DNA of 64,000 nt from Bacteroidota bacterium. GTDB taxonomy: Bacteria; Bacteroidota; Bacteroidia; 2-12-FULL-35-15. Positions 1 through 8,703 of the stretch are shown piece by piece. Within the stretch, counting starts at the first letter, position 1; each line of letters opens with the position of its first letter. Location: NCBI GenBank assembly GCA_029237775.1, contig JAQZBR010000003.1:124001-188000 (forward strand), given 5' to 3'. A model generated the notes under the pieces. The model did not search any database. It was not told the origin of the DNA and saw nothing but the letters and a program-made list of their open reading frames with translations. A program made the translations under genes and the position numbers.

Positions 1-42
1 CATAGGTATATTTTACTTAAATTCGCAGTTCAAATATTGCGT

Positions 43-579
43 ATGAGTAAGGTAACTTTAAAAGATAAAACATTCAGGGTAAATATTCCGGGAACCGAAA
101 TAAATAAGGCTGTTGGCGAGGTGGCTCATCGCATAAATACTGAATTGAAAGATAAGAAACCATTGTTCCTTGCTGTACTGAATGGTTCGTTCATGTTCGC
201 TTCGGATCTTATGAAAAAATTGACCATCGATTGTGAGATCTCCTTCGTAAAAGTTTCATCCTATCATGGTACTTCCACAAGCGGAAGTGTAAAGCAGCTG
301 ATCGGACTAAATGAAGATATAAAAGGGAGAACTGTTGTTATCATTGAAGATATAGTTGACACAGGACTCACTATTGAAGCAGTTGTGCAGCAGCTTGAAG
401 CAATGGAGCCTGCGGAAATAAAGATCGCAACATTGCTATACAAACCTGAAGCTTACCGCAAACGGATCGAGCTTGATTACGTGGCAATCGTTGTTCCGAA
501 TGATTTTCTTGTAGGTTACGGATTGGATTATGACGGACTGGGTAGAAACCTTCCGGATATTTATGTACTCGATAATTAG
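43..579 (+). CDS. hpt: hypoxanthine phosphoribosyltransferase
   Basis: Salvages hypoxanthine (and usually guanine) to IMP/GMP with PRPP in the cytoplasm. The 178-residue length is normal for the family. The PRPP-binding loop EDIVDTGLT lies near residues 102-110, preceded by hydrophobic strand TVVII, and the C-terminal FLVGYGLDYDGLGRNLPDIY segment matches the family's closing motif. I start at the ATG at 43; an in-frame TTG at 37 would add only two residues (TTG-CGT) and is less likely. It lies 102 bp upstream of adk, so two nucleotide-metabolism genes head this plus-strand series. The protein is complete and has no odd features. Confidence 0.93.
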   Translation: MSKVTLKDKTFRVNIPGTEINKAVGEVAHRINTELKDKKPLFLAVLNGSFMFASDLMKKLTIDCEISFVKVSSYHGTSTSGSVKQLIGLNEDIKGRTVVIIEDIVDTGLTIEAVVQQLEAMEPAEIKIATLLYKPEAYRKRIELDYVAIVVPNDFLVGYGLDYDGLGRNLPDIYVLDN

Positions 580-681
580 GAATCAGTAATTAGTCAAATG
601 GGTTAACTAACGCACGACCCATCTGCATTTATTATAGCTTGGCCTATTAACTCAATTAACCATTAACCAATAACTAAACCT

Positions 682-1914
682 ATGTTAAACATCGTATTAT
701 TCGGCCCTCCGGGTGCAGGTAAAGGAACTCAATCCGAAAAATTAATTTCAGCTTATCAATTGGTGCATCTTTCAACAGGCGATCTTTTGCGCAGCGAAAT
801 AACTGCCGGAACGGAACTTGGTCTGGAAGCAAAGAAATTAATGGATGCCGGGATCCTGGTACCTGACGAGGTTGTTATTGGGATGATCCGTTCTAAGCTG
901 GATCAGAATCCTGATGCTAAAGGGTTCATCTTCGATGGTTTCCCACGGACTACTGCTCAGGCTGAGGCCCTCGATGCTTTGCTGAAAGAGAAAAATACAG
1001 GGATTTCCATGATGCTTGCACTTGAAGTAGACGATGAAGAATTAACAAAACGTTTATTATTACGCGGTGAGAGCAGTGGCCGTCCTGACGATCAGAACGA
1101 AGAGATCATCCGCAAACGTGTTAGTGAGTACAATACAAAAACAGCTCCTTTAAAAGATTATTACATGGCTCAGAACAAATATCGTTCGGTGCATGGAATC
1201 GGAAGTATTGATGAGATCTTCGAAGGGCTTTGTAACGCGATCAATTTTACTCAGAGCGAAAAAACTCCTAAAGCACCGGAAGCTGAAGGGGTTGTTGCGA
1301 AGGTTGTGGAGATGGTGAAGAATGTATTCACTAAAAAGGAAGAAGCACCGGTTTCGAACAAGCCGGTTACTAAAAAGAAAGTTGGCAAAGCTGCTCCGAA
1401 AAAAGTGGAGATTGCTGCTAAGCCTGCTGCAAAGAAAGAAGTGAAGCCTGCGGCAAAAGCTCAGGTGAAGCCGGCAGCTAAAAAAGCCATAGCTAAGAAA
1501 AAAATAAAAACAGCGGCTAAAGCTGTTCGTCCGGCTATATCAAAAACCGCAAGCTCTAAGAAAGGCGCTGCCAAAAAAATTGTTGCGAAAAAAGTAGCAG
1601 CTAAAAAGACAAGCGCTAAAAAGGTGGTTAAAAAAGCAGTTAAAAAGCTTGTGAAAAAAGTTGCGGCTAAAAGACCTGTCGCTAAGAAGTTAGTTAAGAA
1701 GGTTGTTAAGAAAGTCACTGCTAAAAAGACGATCAAGAAGGTTGTCAAAAAGGTAAGCGTGAAAAAGACAGTTAAGAAAGCAGTCAAAAAAGTAGCTAAG
1801 AAAATTGCTCCGAAAAGATCATTTAAAAAAACTGTTAAGAAAATGATCAAGCGTTCCGCAAAAAAAGCAGCTCCTAAAAAGGCTGTTAAAAAAAGTGGAA
1901 AAAAGAGAAGATAA
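682..1914 (+). CDS. adk: adenylate kinase with long lysine/alanine-rich tail
   Basis: Catalyses ATP + AMP = 2 ADP. The core (about residues 1-190) is a standard short-LID adenylate kinase: P-loop GPPGAGKGT at 8-16, STGDLLR at 31-37, FDGFPRT at 84-90, LID arginines after RGESSGRPDD (128-137), and RKRVSEY at 144-150. The family is normally about 190-215 residues; this protein has 410. From about residue 215 it becomes an extremely basic, low-complexity tail built from KK-V-V-KK / A-KK-T-like units with almost no acidic residues, resembling histone H1/HC1 or AlgP tails, and ends in AAPKKAVKKSGKKRR. The frame is open throughout with no frameshift visible. The tail may bind nucleic acid or another polyanion (inference). 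The catalytic assignment is secure; the tail's role is unknown. Confidence 0.93.
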   Translation: MLNIVLFGPPGAGKGTQSEKLISAYQLVHLSTGDLLRSEITAGTELGLEAKKLMDAGILVPDEVVIGMIRSKLDQNPDAKGFIFDGFPRTTAQAEALDALLKEKNTGISMMLALEVDDEELTKRLLLRGESSGRPDDQNEEIIRKRVSEYNTKTAPLKDYYMAQNKYRSVHGIGSIDEIFEGLCNAINFTQSEKTPKAPEAEGVVAKVVEMVKNVFTKKEEAPVSNKPVTKKKVGKAAPKKVEIAAKPAAKKEVKPAAKAQVKPAAKKAIAKKKIKTAAKAVRPAISKTASSKKGAAKKIVAKKVAAKKTSAKKVVKKAVKKLVKKVAAKRPVAKKLVKKVVKKVTAKKTIKKVVKKVSVKKTVKKAVKKVAKKIAPKRSFKKTVKKMIKRSAKKAAPKKAVKKSGKKRR

Positions 1915-1935
1915 GTTCTGTTGAGTCTGGCGCAG

Positions 1936-1956
1936 ATCCTGAAACAAGTTCAGGAT
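1936..1956. repeat. perfect 8-bp inverted repeat (REP-like hairpin) between adk and obg
   Basis: ATCCTGAA (1936-1943), loop ACAAG, TTCAGGAT (1949-1956). The arms are perfectly complementary. No T-run follows, so it is not a canonical terminator. It resembles short dispersed hairpins seen in other bacterial genomes, but no second copy is visible in this window. Confidence 0.5.
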
Positions 1957-1988
1957 GACCGCCCAATATAAAGTTAGTACAGTAGGGT

Positions 1989-3017
1989 ATGGATACAAAT
2001 TTTGTTGATTATGTAAAAATATGTTGCCGCTCCGGTAAAGGTGGCGGTGGTTCGGTGCATCTGCACAGAAGTAAGCTTACTGCCAAAGGTGGTCCTGACG
2101 GTGGTGATGGAGGACGGGGCGGACATATCATTCTTCGAGGCAATAAGCAGTTCTGGACATTGATCCACTTAAAATACCGTAAACATGTGATCGCGGAAGA
2201 TGGAGGCAGTGGCGGAAGTGCAAGGATGACAGGGAAGGAAGGTAAAGACGAGATCCTTGAAGTTCCTTTGGGAACAATCATCAAAGATGCTGAAACAGGA
2301 GAAATAGAAGGAGAGGTATCTGAAGACGGGCAGGAAATAATCATTGTTCCGGGTGGAAGAGGAGGATTAGGTAATGACCATTTTAAATCTTCAACCAACC
2401 AGACACCACGTTATGCACAGCCGGGAGAAGACGGAAGGGTGGAGTGGAAGATCCTTGAATTAAAAGTGCTTGCTGATGTCGGACTTGTCGGGTTTCCTAA
2501 TGCAGGAAAATCTACTTTGTTATCAGTCGTGTCTGCAGCCAAGCCTGAGATCGCGAATTATCCTTTTACAACGCTTGTTCCTAATTTGGGAATTGTAAAA
2601 TACCGTGATTACAAATCCTTTGTAATGGCCGACATTCCAGGGATCATAGAGGGTGCCCATGAAGGTAAAGGAATAGGATTGCGTTTTCTTCGTCACATCG
2701 AGCGTAACTCTACTCTATTGTTTTTGATCCCAGCTGATACAAATGATATCATCAAGGAATATAAGATATTGCTTAATGAGCTGGATCAGTTCAATCCTGA
2801 ATTACTTCATAAAAAACGAATTGTTGCAATTTCCAAATGCGATATGCTTGATGAGGAACTTCTTGCTGAAATGAAGAAAGATCTGAATAAGCGCTTTAAA
2901 GAAAAAAAGACGGTTCCCCTGCATTATATCTCTGCGCAATCCGGCCAGGGAATTGTTGAACTCAAGGACGAGATCTGGAAGCAACTGAACAGTAAGGAAA
3001 ACAGTTTCGATTATTAA
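1989..3017 (+). CDS. obg: GTPase Obg/CgtA
   Basis: Ribosome-associated GTPase involved in 50S subunit maturation. The N-terminal glycine-rich Obg fold (about residues 1-158) shows the usual GGxGG turns (GKGGGGSVH at 17-25, [12 protein letters not shown] at 34-45, PGGRGGLGN at 121-129). The G domain follows: G1 GFPNAGKST at 168-176, G2 region PFTT at 192-195, G3 DIPG at 215-218. G4 reads SKCD rather than NKxD, a modest deviation also known in some Obg proteins. The C-terminal OCT domain is absent, as in many Bacteroidota Obg proteins of about 330-340 residues. The ATG start directly precedes a conserved F-x-D-x-V-K-I-like beginning. Confidence 0.95.
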   Translation: MDTNFVDYVKICCRSGKGGGGSVHLHRSKLTAKGGPDGGDGGRGGHIILRGNKQFWTLIHLKYRKHVIAEDGGSGGSARMTGKEGKDEILEVPLGTIIKDAETGEIEGEVSEDGQEIIIVPGGRGGLGNDHFKSSTNQTPRYAQPGEDGRVEWKILELKVLADVGLVGFPNAGKSTLLSVVSAAKPEIANYPFTTLVPNLGIVKYRDYKSFVMADIPGIIEGAHEGKGIGLRFLRHIERNSTLLFLIPADTNDIIKEYKILLNELDQFNPELLHKKRIVAISKCDMLDEELLAEMKKDLNKRFKEKKTVPLHYISAQSGQGIVELKDEIWKQLNSKENSFDY

Positions 3018-3025
3018 TAGAAAGA

Positions 3026-3610
3026 ATGGTATCAGACTTCATCGATAAAATCAAAGAAATCGATACTCAACTTTTTCTGTTTTTGAACAGTCATCACAAT
3101 ATGTTCTTTGATACATTAATGTATTGGATGAGCTACAAATTTTTCTGGATTCCTTTATATGCTTTCTTTCTCTTTCTGGTTTGGAAACACTTCAATAAAC
3201 GAACATGGTTAGTTGCGATTGCAGCTGCGCTTGTTATAGTAATGTCCGACCAGATCTCAGTTCATGCTTTCAAAGATGTTTTTTTACGTTACCGGCCTTG
3301 CCATAATTTACTTATTCAATCACAAGTGCACGTGAATGGATCTTGTGGCGGAACGTATGGTTTCATATCATCGCATGCTGCAAATTGTTTTGCGCTTGCA
3401 ATGTTTCTCAGCTTGCTCTTTTACAATCGAATAAAATATTTTGGCATATCGGTTTTTATTTGGGCGGCTATTGTGTCTTACAGCCGTATTTATAATGGGG
3501 TTCACTACCCTGCTGATATTGCAGGAGGTGCTATTGTTGGGATGGGGATCGGAGCTGTGGTGTATAAGCTTTTTCTGTTAGTCGATTCACGAATTGAAAA
3601 AATAGAATAA
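3026..3610 (+). CDS. PAP2-family membrane phosphatase
   Basis: Integral membrane phosphatase of the type-2 phosphatidic acid phosphatase family, acting on lipid phosphates such as undecaprenyl diphosphate or phosphatidylglycerophosphate. The three motifs are visible: KxxxxxxRP (K83 to P91), the SxH-type motif (SSHA at about 116-119, with Ser-Ser in place of Pro-Ser-Gly) and SRxxxxxHxxxD (S153-D164). Five or six hydrophobic segments surround them. It starts 8 bp after the obg stop and is followed 14 bp later by crcB, so probably co-transcribed. The substrate cannot be read from sequence. Confidence 0.85.
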   Translation: MVSDFIDKIKEIDTQLFLFLNSHHNMFFDTLMYWMSYKFFWIPLYAFFLFLVWKHFNKRTWLVAIAAALVIVMSDQISVHAFKDVFLRYRPCHNLLIQSQVHVNGSCGGTYGFISSHAANCFALAMFLSLLFYNRIKYFGISVFIWAAIVSYSRIYNGVHYPADIAGGAIVGMGIGAVVYKLFLLVDSRIEKIE

Positions 3611-3624
3611 TACTGGAAGAGACA

Positions 3625-3993
3625 ATGAATAACCTTTTTTTCGTTTTTCTTGGTGGTGGCTTAGGAAGCTTATCACGTTATGGTATTTCTGAATTACTGC
3701 GCAATAATTTCAGATCATCTTTTCCATTGGCGACCTTATGCTCCAATATTTTGAGCTGTATCATTCTCGCTTTGGCAATAGGCTATTTTAGCGAAAAGAT
3801 TGTAATGAGCCCTTCACTCAAAACATTCATTGTAATAGGATTTTGCGGAGGCTTCAGCACTTTTTCCAGTTTTAGCTACGAGACGGTTGAACTAGTCCGT
3901 TCAGGTCAATTTCTTTTTGCGGCATTAAATATTCTGATCAGCGTAACTGTATGCCTGATGCTGATTTACTTTTTAACTAAACAATCTTTATAA
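3625..3993 (+). CDS. crcB: CrcB/Fluc fluoride channel
   Basis: Small four-helix membrane protein that exports fluoride as a dual-topology dimer. Length of 122 residues fits. Hallmarks: GGGLGSLSRYGIS near the N terminus (residues 10-22), conserved Asn in the second helix (N41), and GFCGGFSTFSSFSYE at 72-86 carrying the Thr/Ser-Phe-Ser-x-Phe pore signature. No fluoride riboswitch is recognisable upstream; the gene sits 14 bp after the PAP2 gene. Confidence 0.9.
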   Translation: MNNLFFVFLGGGLGSLSRYGISELLRNNFRSSFPLATLCSNILSCIILALAIGYFSEKIVMSPSLKTFIVIGFCGGFSTFSSFSYETVELVRSGQFLFAALNILISVTVCLMLIYFLTKQSL

Positions 3994-4018
3994 CGACATT
4001 AGCCTATTAATTAACAAA

Positions 4019-5014
4019 ATGAAAAAATTACATTTAAGATTATTTACTATTGCAGCTCTTTCTGTTGCAGCCTTTACCATTTCCTGGGGAACATTTGGTC
4101 ATGAGCACATTGATAGGGCCGCAGTTTTTGCTTTACCTGATCCTTTGCGTCCTTTTTTTTACAATCACATTGATTTCATTACACAAGAGTCAACGGTTCC
4201 GGATCTTAGAAAATATACACTGAACGACAAAGCAGAGAATCCTCGCCATTTCGTAGATCTTGAAAATTTTGGTTCGTTCGACAGTCTTCCGAAAAATACC
4301 GAAGAGCTGAAAAAGAAGTACGATGAAAAATTCCTTCAGTCGAACGGAATTTTACCATGGTATATGCATGATCTGATGGAGAAGCTTACAAAAGCATTTA
4401 AAGAAAAGAAGAAGACAGAAATCCTTTTTATCGCAGCTGATCTTGGCCATTACCTTGGCGATGCACACATGCCTTTGCATACATCTGCTAACTATGACGG
4501 ACAGCTTACCGAACAGAAAGGCATTCATGCGCTTTGGGAATCGAGAATGCCGGAAGTTTTCGGAAAGGATTATAATTACAATTCCCGTGATGCAAAGTTT
4601 ATTGATGACGTGGACAAGGAAATCTGGAGAATTATCTTTAACTCTCATAAATTAAAGGATACCTTATTGATCATTGATAAAGCATTAAGGACAGCTACTC
4701 CGGAGAATAAGCTTTTTAAAACGGATGCATCAGGAAAGGTTATCAAAAGTAAATACGGTCAAACTGTTTATTCTGATGAATACACCAAGCAATTGCACAT
4801 AGCATTAAATGGAATGGTAGAAAAGCAGATGAAAGCCTCAATTGCAGCTGTAGCAGACTTCTGGTACACCGCATGGGTGAATGCCGGTAAGCCTGATTTG
4901 TCATCTCTTGACCCTGCTGAGCTTACAAAGCAAAATGCAAAGTTGCTTAAGAAGGAGCTTAAATTATTCAAGCAGGGAAAATTATTTGGTGTTGAAAGTG
5001 ATAAAGAATTTTAA
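4019..5014 (+). CDS. exported S1/P1-type zinc phosphodiesterase (nuclease or phospholipase C)
   Basis: Signal peptide at residues 1-22, after which the mature protein would begin with Trp23-Gly (WGTFGHEHI), the arrangement in which the N-terminal Trp ligates zinc in S1/P1 nucleases and zinc-dependent phospholipase C. Further likely zinc ligands: His28, HFVDLENF, DLGHYLGDAHMPLHT and HALWESRMPE. At 331 residues it is slightly longer than S1/P1 nucleases, with a lysine-rich C terminus. Immediately upstream (14 bp) of a PafA-like phosphatase, so the pair may release phosphate from nucleic acid or phospholipid outside the cytoplasm (inference). Nuclease versus lipase activity cannot be decided here. 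Confidence 0.8.
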   Translation: MKKLHLRLFTIAALSVAAFTISWGTFGHEHIDRAAVFALPDPLRPFFYNHIDFITQESTVPDLRKYTLNDKAENPRHFVDLENFGSFDSLPKNTEELKKKYDEKFLQSNGILPWYMHDLMEKLTKAFKEKKKTEILFIAADLGHYLGDAHMPLHTSANYDGQLTEQKGIHALWESRMPEVFGKDYNYNSRDAKFIDDVDKEIWRIIFNSHKLKDTLLIIDKALRTATPENKLFKTDASGKVIKSKYGQTVYSDEYTKQLHIALNGMVEKQMKASIAAVADFWYTAWVNAGKPDLSSLDPAELTKQNAKLLKKELKLFKQGKLFGVESDKEF

Positions 5015-5028
5015 TTAAAAAAAATAAC

Positions 5029-6663
5029 ATGAGATTAATATTAAGTATTTTATTAACTGTTTTGACATTTAATTTGAGTGCGCGTAAGGCTCTCCCGCCT
5101 CCACCAGCCAAGCCTAAGCTTGTAGTGGGAATTGTCGTTGACCAGATGCGTTACGATTATATTTATCGTTACTGGGATAAATTCGGCAGCGATGGATTTA
5201 AACGTTTAGTGAACGAAGGATTTTTTTGCCGAAATACAAACTACAATTACGTTCCTACTTATACCGGTCCAGGACATGCATCGATATATACAGGAACTAC
5301 TCCTGCAGTGCACGGTATCATTGCAAACGAGTGGTATGATAATAAAACAAATAGATACATTTATTGCGCTGAAGACAATTCAGTAAGCGGAGTAGGCAGT
5401 ACATCTAATGAAGGGAAAAGATCTCCTTTGAATAATTTCACTTCTACAATAACAGATGAACTTCGGATCTCTTCTAATATGAAATCCAAAGTGATAGGAA
5501 TTGCACTTAAAGATCGTAGCGCGATCATGCCGGCCGGACATACTGCAAATGCAGCCTATTGGTATGATGGAGGAAACGGAAATTTTATTTCCAGTACTTA
5601 TTATATGAAGGAGCTTCCCGCCTGGTTGGCGGAATTCAATAAAAAAGAACTTGCGAAAAAATATCTTTCTCAACCATGGAACTTACTGCTTTCAGCGGAT
5701 CAGTATAGTGAAAGTATTGCAGATGATAACAAGTATGAAGGCCTCCTAAAGGGCGAAAGTAAACCTGTTTTTCCGCATGATCTGCCCGGACTTATGGCAG
5801 CGAATAACGGACTTAATCTCATCCGCAACACACCGTTTGGAAATTCTTTAACGAAGGATCTCGCTATCGAAGTGATAAAGAATGAGAACATGGGAAAATC
5901 AGGAGCAACGGATTTTCTCGCTGTTTCTTTTTCTTCTCCTGATTATATCGGCCATACCTGGGGGCCCAATTCTGTCGAGCAGGAAGATGACTATCTGCGT
6001 TTAGATAAAGATCTTGCAGAGTTACTTAAGTTCCTCGACACTCAGCTTGGAAAGGATAATGTACTTGTTTTTCTGACCGCAGATCATGCAGCACCTGAAG
6101 TGCCATCCTATTTAATTGATCTAAAAATACCGGCAGGATATGTTAACGAAGGAAAGATGAATTGGGAGCTGAAAAACTATTTAAAACAGGTGTATGGAGA
6201 TTCACTTGTGTTATCTATGTCGAATCAGCAGGTGTTTTTAAATCATAAAGTGATCGATGAAAAAAAGCTGGACTTATCAAAAGTTCAGGATGACGCAGCG
6301 TCATTTATCAGAAAGATGGAAGGGGTTTCAGAGGTTGTTACAGGCTTGACCATGAATAATACATCGTTCACGGAAGGTTCAAGGTATCTGATGCAAAAAG
6401 GATATCATGCTCAACGATCCGGAGATGTACTGATCAACTATCTGCCTTCCTGGGTTGATTATCAACGGACCGGTACTACTCATGGTTCACCATATAGCTA
6501 CGACACGCATGTTCCATTGATATTTTACGGATGGAACATTAAGCCCGGAAGTTCATCCGAACAGGTTTATATAACGGACGTTGCAGCAACACTTGCAATG
6601 ATGCTGAACATTCAGTTTCCAAATGGTTGCACCGGTAGGCCAATTCCTTTTTTAGTTAAGTAA
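5029..6663 (+). CDS. PafA-type alkaline phosphatase
   Basis: Exported alkaline-phosphatase-superfamily monoesterase. Signal peptide at about 1-20. Metal and nucleophile motifs: VVDQMRYDY with Asp38, and YTGPGHASIYTG with Thr79 as likely nucleophile (Thr rather than Ser is typical of PafA). ALKDRSAIMPAGH supplies the Lys/Arg pair that marks PafA-like enzymes, and SSPDYIGHTWGP and TADHAAPEVP give the remaining Zn ligands. The length of 544 residues matches. PafA enzymes of Bacteroidota are constitutive and not repressed by phosphate; no Pho-box-like site was looked for in detail. Confidence 0.9.
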   Translation: MRLILSILLTVLTFNLSARKALPPPPAKPKLVVGIVVDQMRYDYIYRYWDKFGSDGFKRLVNEGFFCRNTNYNYVPTYTGPGHASIYTGTTPAVHGIIANEWYDNKTNRYIYCAEDNSVSGVGSTSNEGKRSPLNNFTSTITDELRISSNMKSKVIGIALKDRSAIMPAGHTANAAYWYDGGNGNFISSTYYMKELPAWLAEFNKKELAKKYLSQPWNLLLSADQYSESIADDNKYEGLLKGESKPVFPHDLPGLMAANNGLNLIRNTPFGNSLTKDLAIEVIKNENMGKSGATDFLAVSFSSPDYIGHTWGPNSVEQEDDYLRLDKDLAELLKFLDTQLGKDNVLVFLTADHAAPEVPSYLIDLKIPAGYVNEGKMNWELKNYLKQVYGDSLVLSMSNQQVFLNHKVIDEKKLDLSKVQDDAASFIRKMEGVSEVVTGLTMNNTSFTEGSRYLMQKGYHAQRSGDVLINYLPSWVDYQRTGTTHGSPYSYDTHVPLIFYGWNIKPGSSSEQVYITDVAATLAMMLNIQFPNGCTGRPIPFLVK

Positions 6664-6678
6664 AACTTCAGTTATCTG

Positions 6679-7854
6679 ATGAAACAAAAGATTTTTACAC
6701 GGACAGTCTGGATCTTATGTTTTATAAGTTTTTTTAATGATATCGGAAGTGAGATCCTTATTCCGGTTATGCCCATATATTTAAAGACGATTGGTTTTAC
6801 AGCTTTATGGATCGGCATTCTGGAAGGTATTGCTGAAGCGGTAGCAGGTATTTCCAAAGGATATTTCGGAAAGCTTTCAGATCAAAAAGGCAGGAGGTTG
6901 CCGTTTGTTCAATGGGGATATATTCTGAGCGGATTCTCAAAGCCCTTGCTTGCGTTGTTTACATATCCTGTGTGGGTTCTGTTTGTACGCATCGGGGATA
7001 AGCTCGGAAAGGGCCTGCGCACAGGAGCACGGGATGCAATGTTATCATCTGAAACGATCAAGGAGCATAAAGGAAAAGTTTTCGGATTACACAGAGCCAT
7101 GGATACTGCGGGTGCTGCCATAGGGCCATTACTTGCTTTGCTATTTCTTTATTACTATCCCGGGGAATATAAAACCTTGTTTCTTCTGACATTTATTCCG
7201 GGAATAGCAGTGGTCGCACTTACCTTATTTATTAAAGAAAAGCCAATCGCGCCATCACCGGATTTGAAGAAAGGGAACTTCTTTTCGTTCTTTCTTTATT
7301 GGAAGGTAGCTCCGGCTGAATATAAAAAGCTCGTAACTGGATTGTTGCTTTTCGCACTTTTCAATAGCTCAGATGTATTCCTGTTACTGATGGCAAAAAC
7401 TGCCGGGATGGACGATCTGCATATCATAGGTGTATATGTGTTTTATAATCTTGTGTATGCGCTGTTCGCATATCCCTTAGGTTCTTTCGCGGATAAGATT
7501 GGGATGAAGAAGACTTTTATTTTTGGGCTGATACTTTTTGTGATCGTGTATAGCGGAATGGCCTTTTTACAGAATGAAACAATGATGTACGTTCTGTTCT
7601 TTATTTATGGAATTTATGCAGCAGCGACAGATGGTATTTCAAAAGCATGGATAACGAATACGATCCCTCATTCGGAAACTGGAACTGCTATTGGATTTCA
7701 TGCAAGCTGCGGAAGTATAATAGCAATGATTTCAAGTACTCTTGCAGGGCTTATCTGGACACTTTATAATCCTTCGGCTATGTTTTTGTTTTCAGCGGCA
7801 GGAGTGATATGCACCATTGTTTATCTTCTTTTTCGAAAGGAAAGAATCAAATAA
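6679..7854 (+). CDS. major facilitator superfamily transporter
   Basis: A 391-residue polytopic inner-membrane protein with about 12 hydrophobic segments. The MFS loop-2/3 signature appears as GYFGKLSDQKGRRLPFVQWG near residues 61-80, and a related GSFADKIGMKK occurs at the start of the second half, consistent with 6+6 topology. DKLGKGLRTGARDAM is characteristic of a Bacteroidota MFS subgroup. Substrate unknown. Fifteen bp after pafA-like gene and last gene of the plus-strand series, which converges on 7863. Confidence 0.82.
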   Translation: MKQKIFTRTVWILCFISFFNDIGSEILIPVMPIYLKTIGFTALWIGILEGIAEAVAGISKGYFGKLSDQKGRRLPFVQWGYILSGFSKPLLALFTYPVWVLFVRIGDKLGKGLRTGARDAMLSSETIKEHKGKVFGLHRAMDTAGAAIGPLLALLFLYYYPGEYKTLFLLTFIPGIAVVALTLFIKEKPIAPSPDLKKGNFFSFFLYWKVAPAEYKKLVTGLLLFALFNSSDVFLLLMAKTAGMDDLHIIGVYVFYNLVYALFAYPLGSFADKIGMKKTFIFGLILFVIVYSGMAFLQNETMMYVLFFIYGIYAAATDGISKAWITNTIPHSETGTAIGFHASCGSIIAMISSTLAGLIWTLYNPSAMFLFSAAGVICTIVYLLFRKERIK

Positions 7855-7862
7855 ACTATTGG

Positions 7863-8147
7863 TTATTTAGCTAAAACATCATCCCATTCCCGAATTTTGT
7901 CAAAGAGGGATTTAGCGTACGAACATACAGGTTTTATTGTAAGCTTATTAGCTCGCGCGAATTCAACGGATTTGGTCACGAGCTGCTTCCCAATCCCTTT
8001 ACCAGATAGTTTTTTATCAACCTCAGTATGATCGATCACCAATGTCGAAGAATCAGACATATGATATCCTAACTCAGCGAGATGTTCGTTTTCCTCTTCA
8101 ACATAAAAAACTCCTTTTGAGCCAACTGTTAACTGTTTAATCTCCAT
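7863..8147 (-). CDS. small GNAT-like N-acetyltransferase (YjdJ/COG2388 type)
   Basis: A 94-residue single-domain protein. The acetyl-CoA-binding loop is KLSGKGIGKQLV, followed by helix KSVEFARANKL and strand TIKPVCSYAKSLFDK, the order seen in the short COG2388 acetyltransferase-like family. Target unknown. It ends 8 bp from the convergent MFS gene and starts one base after the FMN reductase stop, so it is probably translated from the same transcript. Confidence 0.8.
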   Translation of the reverse strand: MEIKQLTVGSKGVFYVEEENEHLAELGYHMSDSSTLVIDHTEVDKKLSGKGIGKQLVTKSVEFARANKLTIKPVCSYAKSLFDKIREWDDVLAK

Positions 8148-8148
8148 C

Positions 8149-8703
8149 TTATTTCATTTTATTAAATGCTTCCGCAAACCATGTTAGTTCTTTGATGAAC
8201 GCACCGGCACGTTTATCGGTAGCCTCTTTATTGAAAGCATTTCCATGATCATCAAAATTCTTCTCTACTAATGGAACCGGAAATGTTGCGCAAGGCACTG
8301 CTTTGATTTTCAAAAAAACAGTTTGAAGCAATGACATGGCATTAACACCTCCAAAATTTCCGGATGAAACACAGACAAGTCCGATAGGCTTTCTGTGCCA
8401 TTCATCATATAGCAGATCGATAGCATTTTTTATGCTGGCGGAATATCCTCCGTTGTATTCGGGGAAGACAACAATTACAATATCAGCATTTTTGATCTTT
8501 TCGGAAAATAATAAAGAAGACTTGTCAGGATCAGGTGTTTTGGATAAGCGTTCTTCCAAAACAGGAAAATTAAATTCTTTCAGGTCGAGAATCTCGGCTT
8601 CGCCCAATTTGTTTTCCTTAATGAAATTATTGAAATAGTTAGCTACATTATGGCTTTGACGTCCAATCCTTATACTACCTGATATTATCGCGATCTTTAG
8701 CAT
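8149..8703 (-). CDS. NADPH-dependent FMN reductase family protein
   Basis: Flavodoxin-like quinone/FMN reductase of 184 residues. The FMN phosphate loop is SGSIRIGRQSHNVA at about residues 9-22; PEYNGGYSASIKNAIDLLYD and VSSGNFGGVNA are the conserved flavin-binding segments. Cytosolic. Its ATG overlaps the TAA stop of the threonine aldolase gene by one base (TAATG), pointing to translational coupling. The physiological electron acceptor is unknown. Confidence 0.85.
   Translation of the reverse strand: MLKIAIISGSIRIGRQSHNVANYFNNFIKENKLGEAEILDLKEFNFPVLEERLSKTPDPDKSSLLFSEKIKNADIVIVVFPEYNGGYSASIKNAIDLLYDEWHRKPIGLVCVSSGNFGGVNAMSLLQTVFLKIKAVPCATFPVPLVEKNFDDHGNAFNKEATDKRAGAFIKELTWFAEAFNKMK

Noticed and set aside
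1461-1850. Open antisense frame of 129 codons opposite the adenylate kinase tail
   Set aside because: It mirrors the lysine-rich tail (AAR antisense gives Leu/Phe), and lacks any start signal or family resemblance.
2009-2398. Antisense frame opposite obg
   Set aside because: Proline/serine-rich shadow of the glycine-rich Obg domain; no independent evidence.
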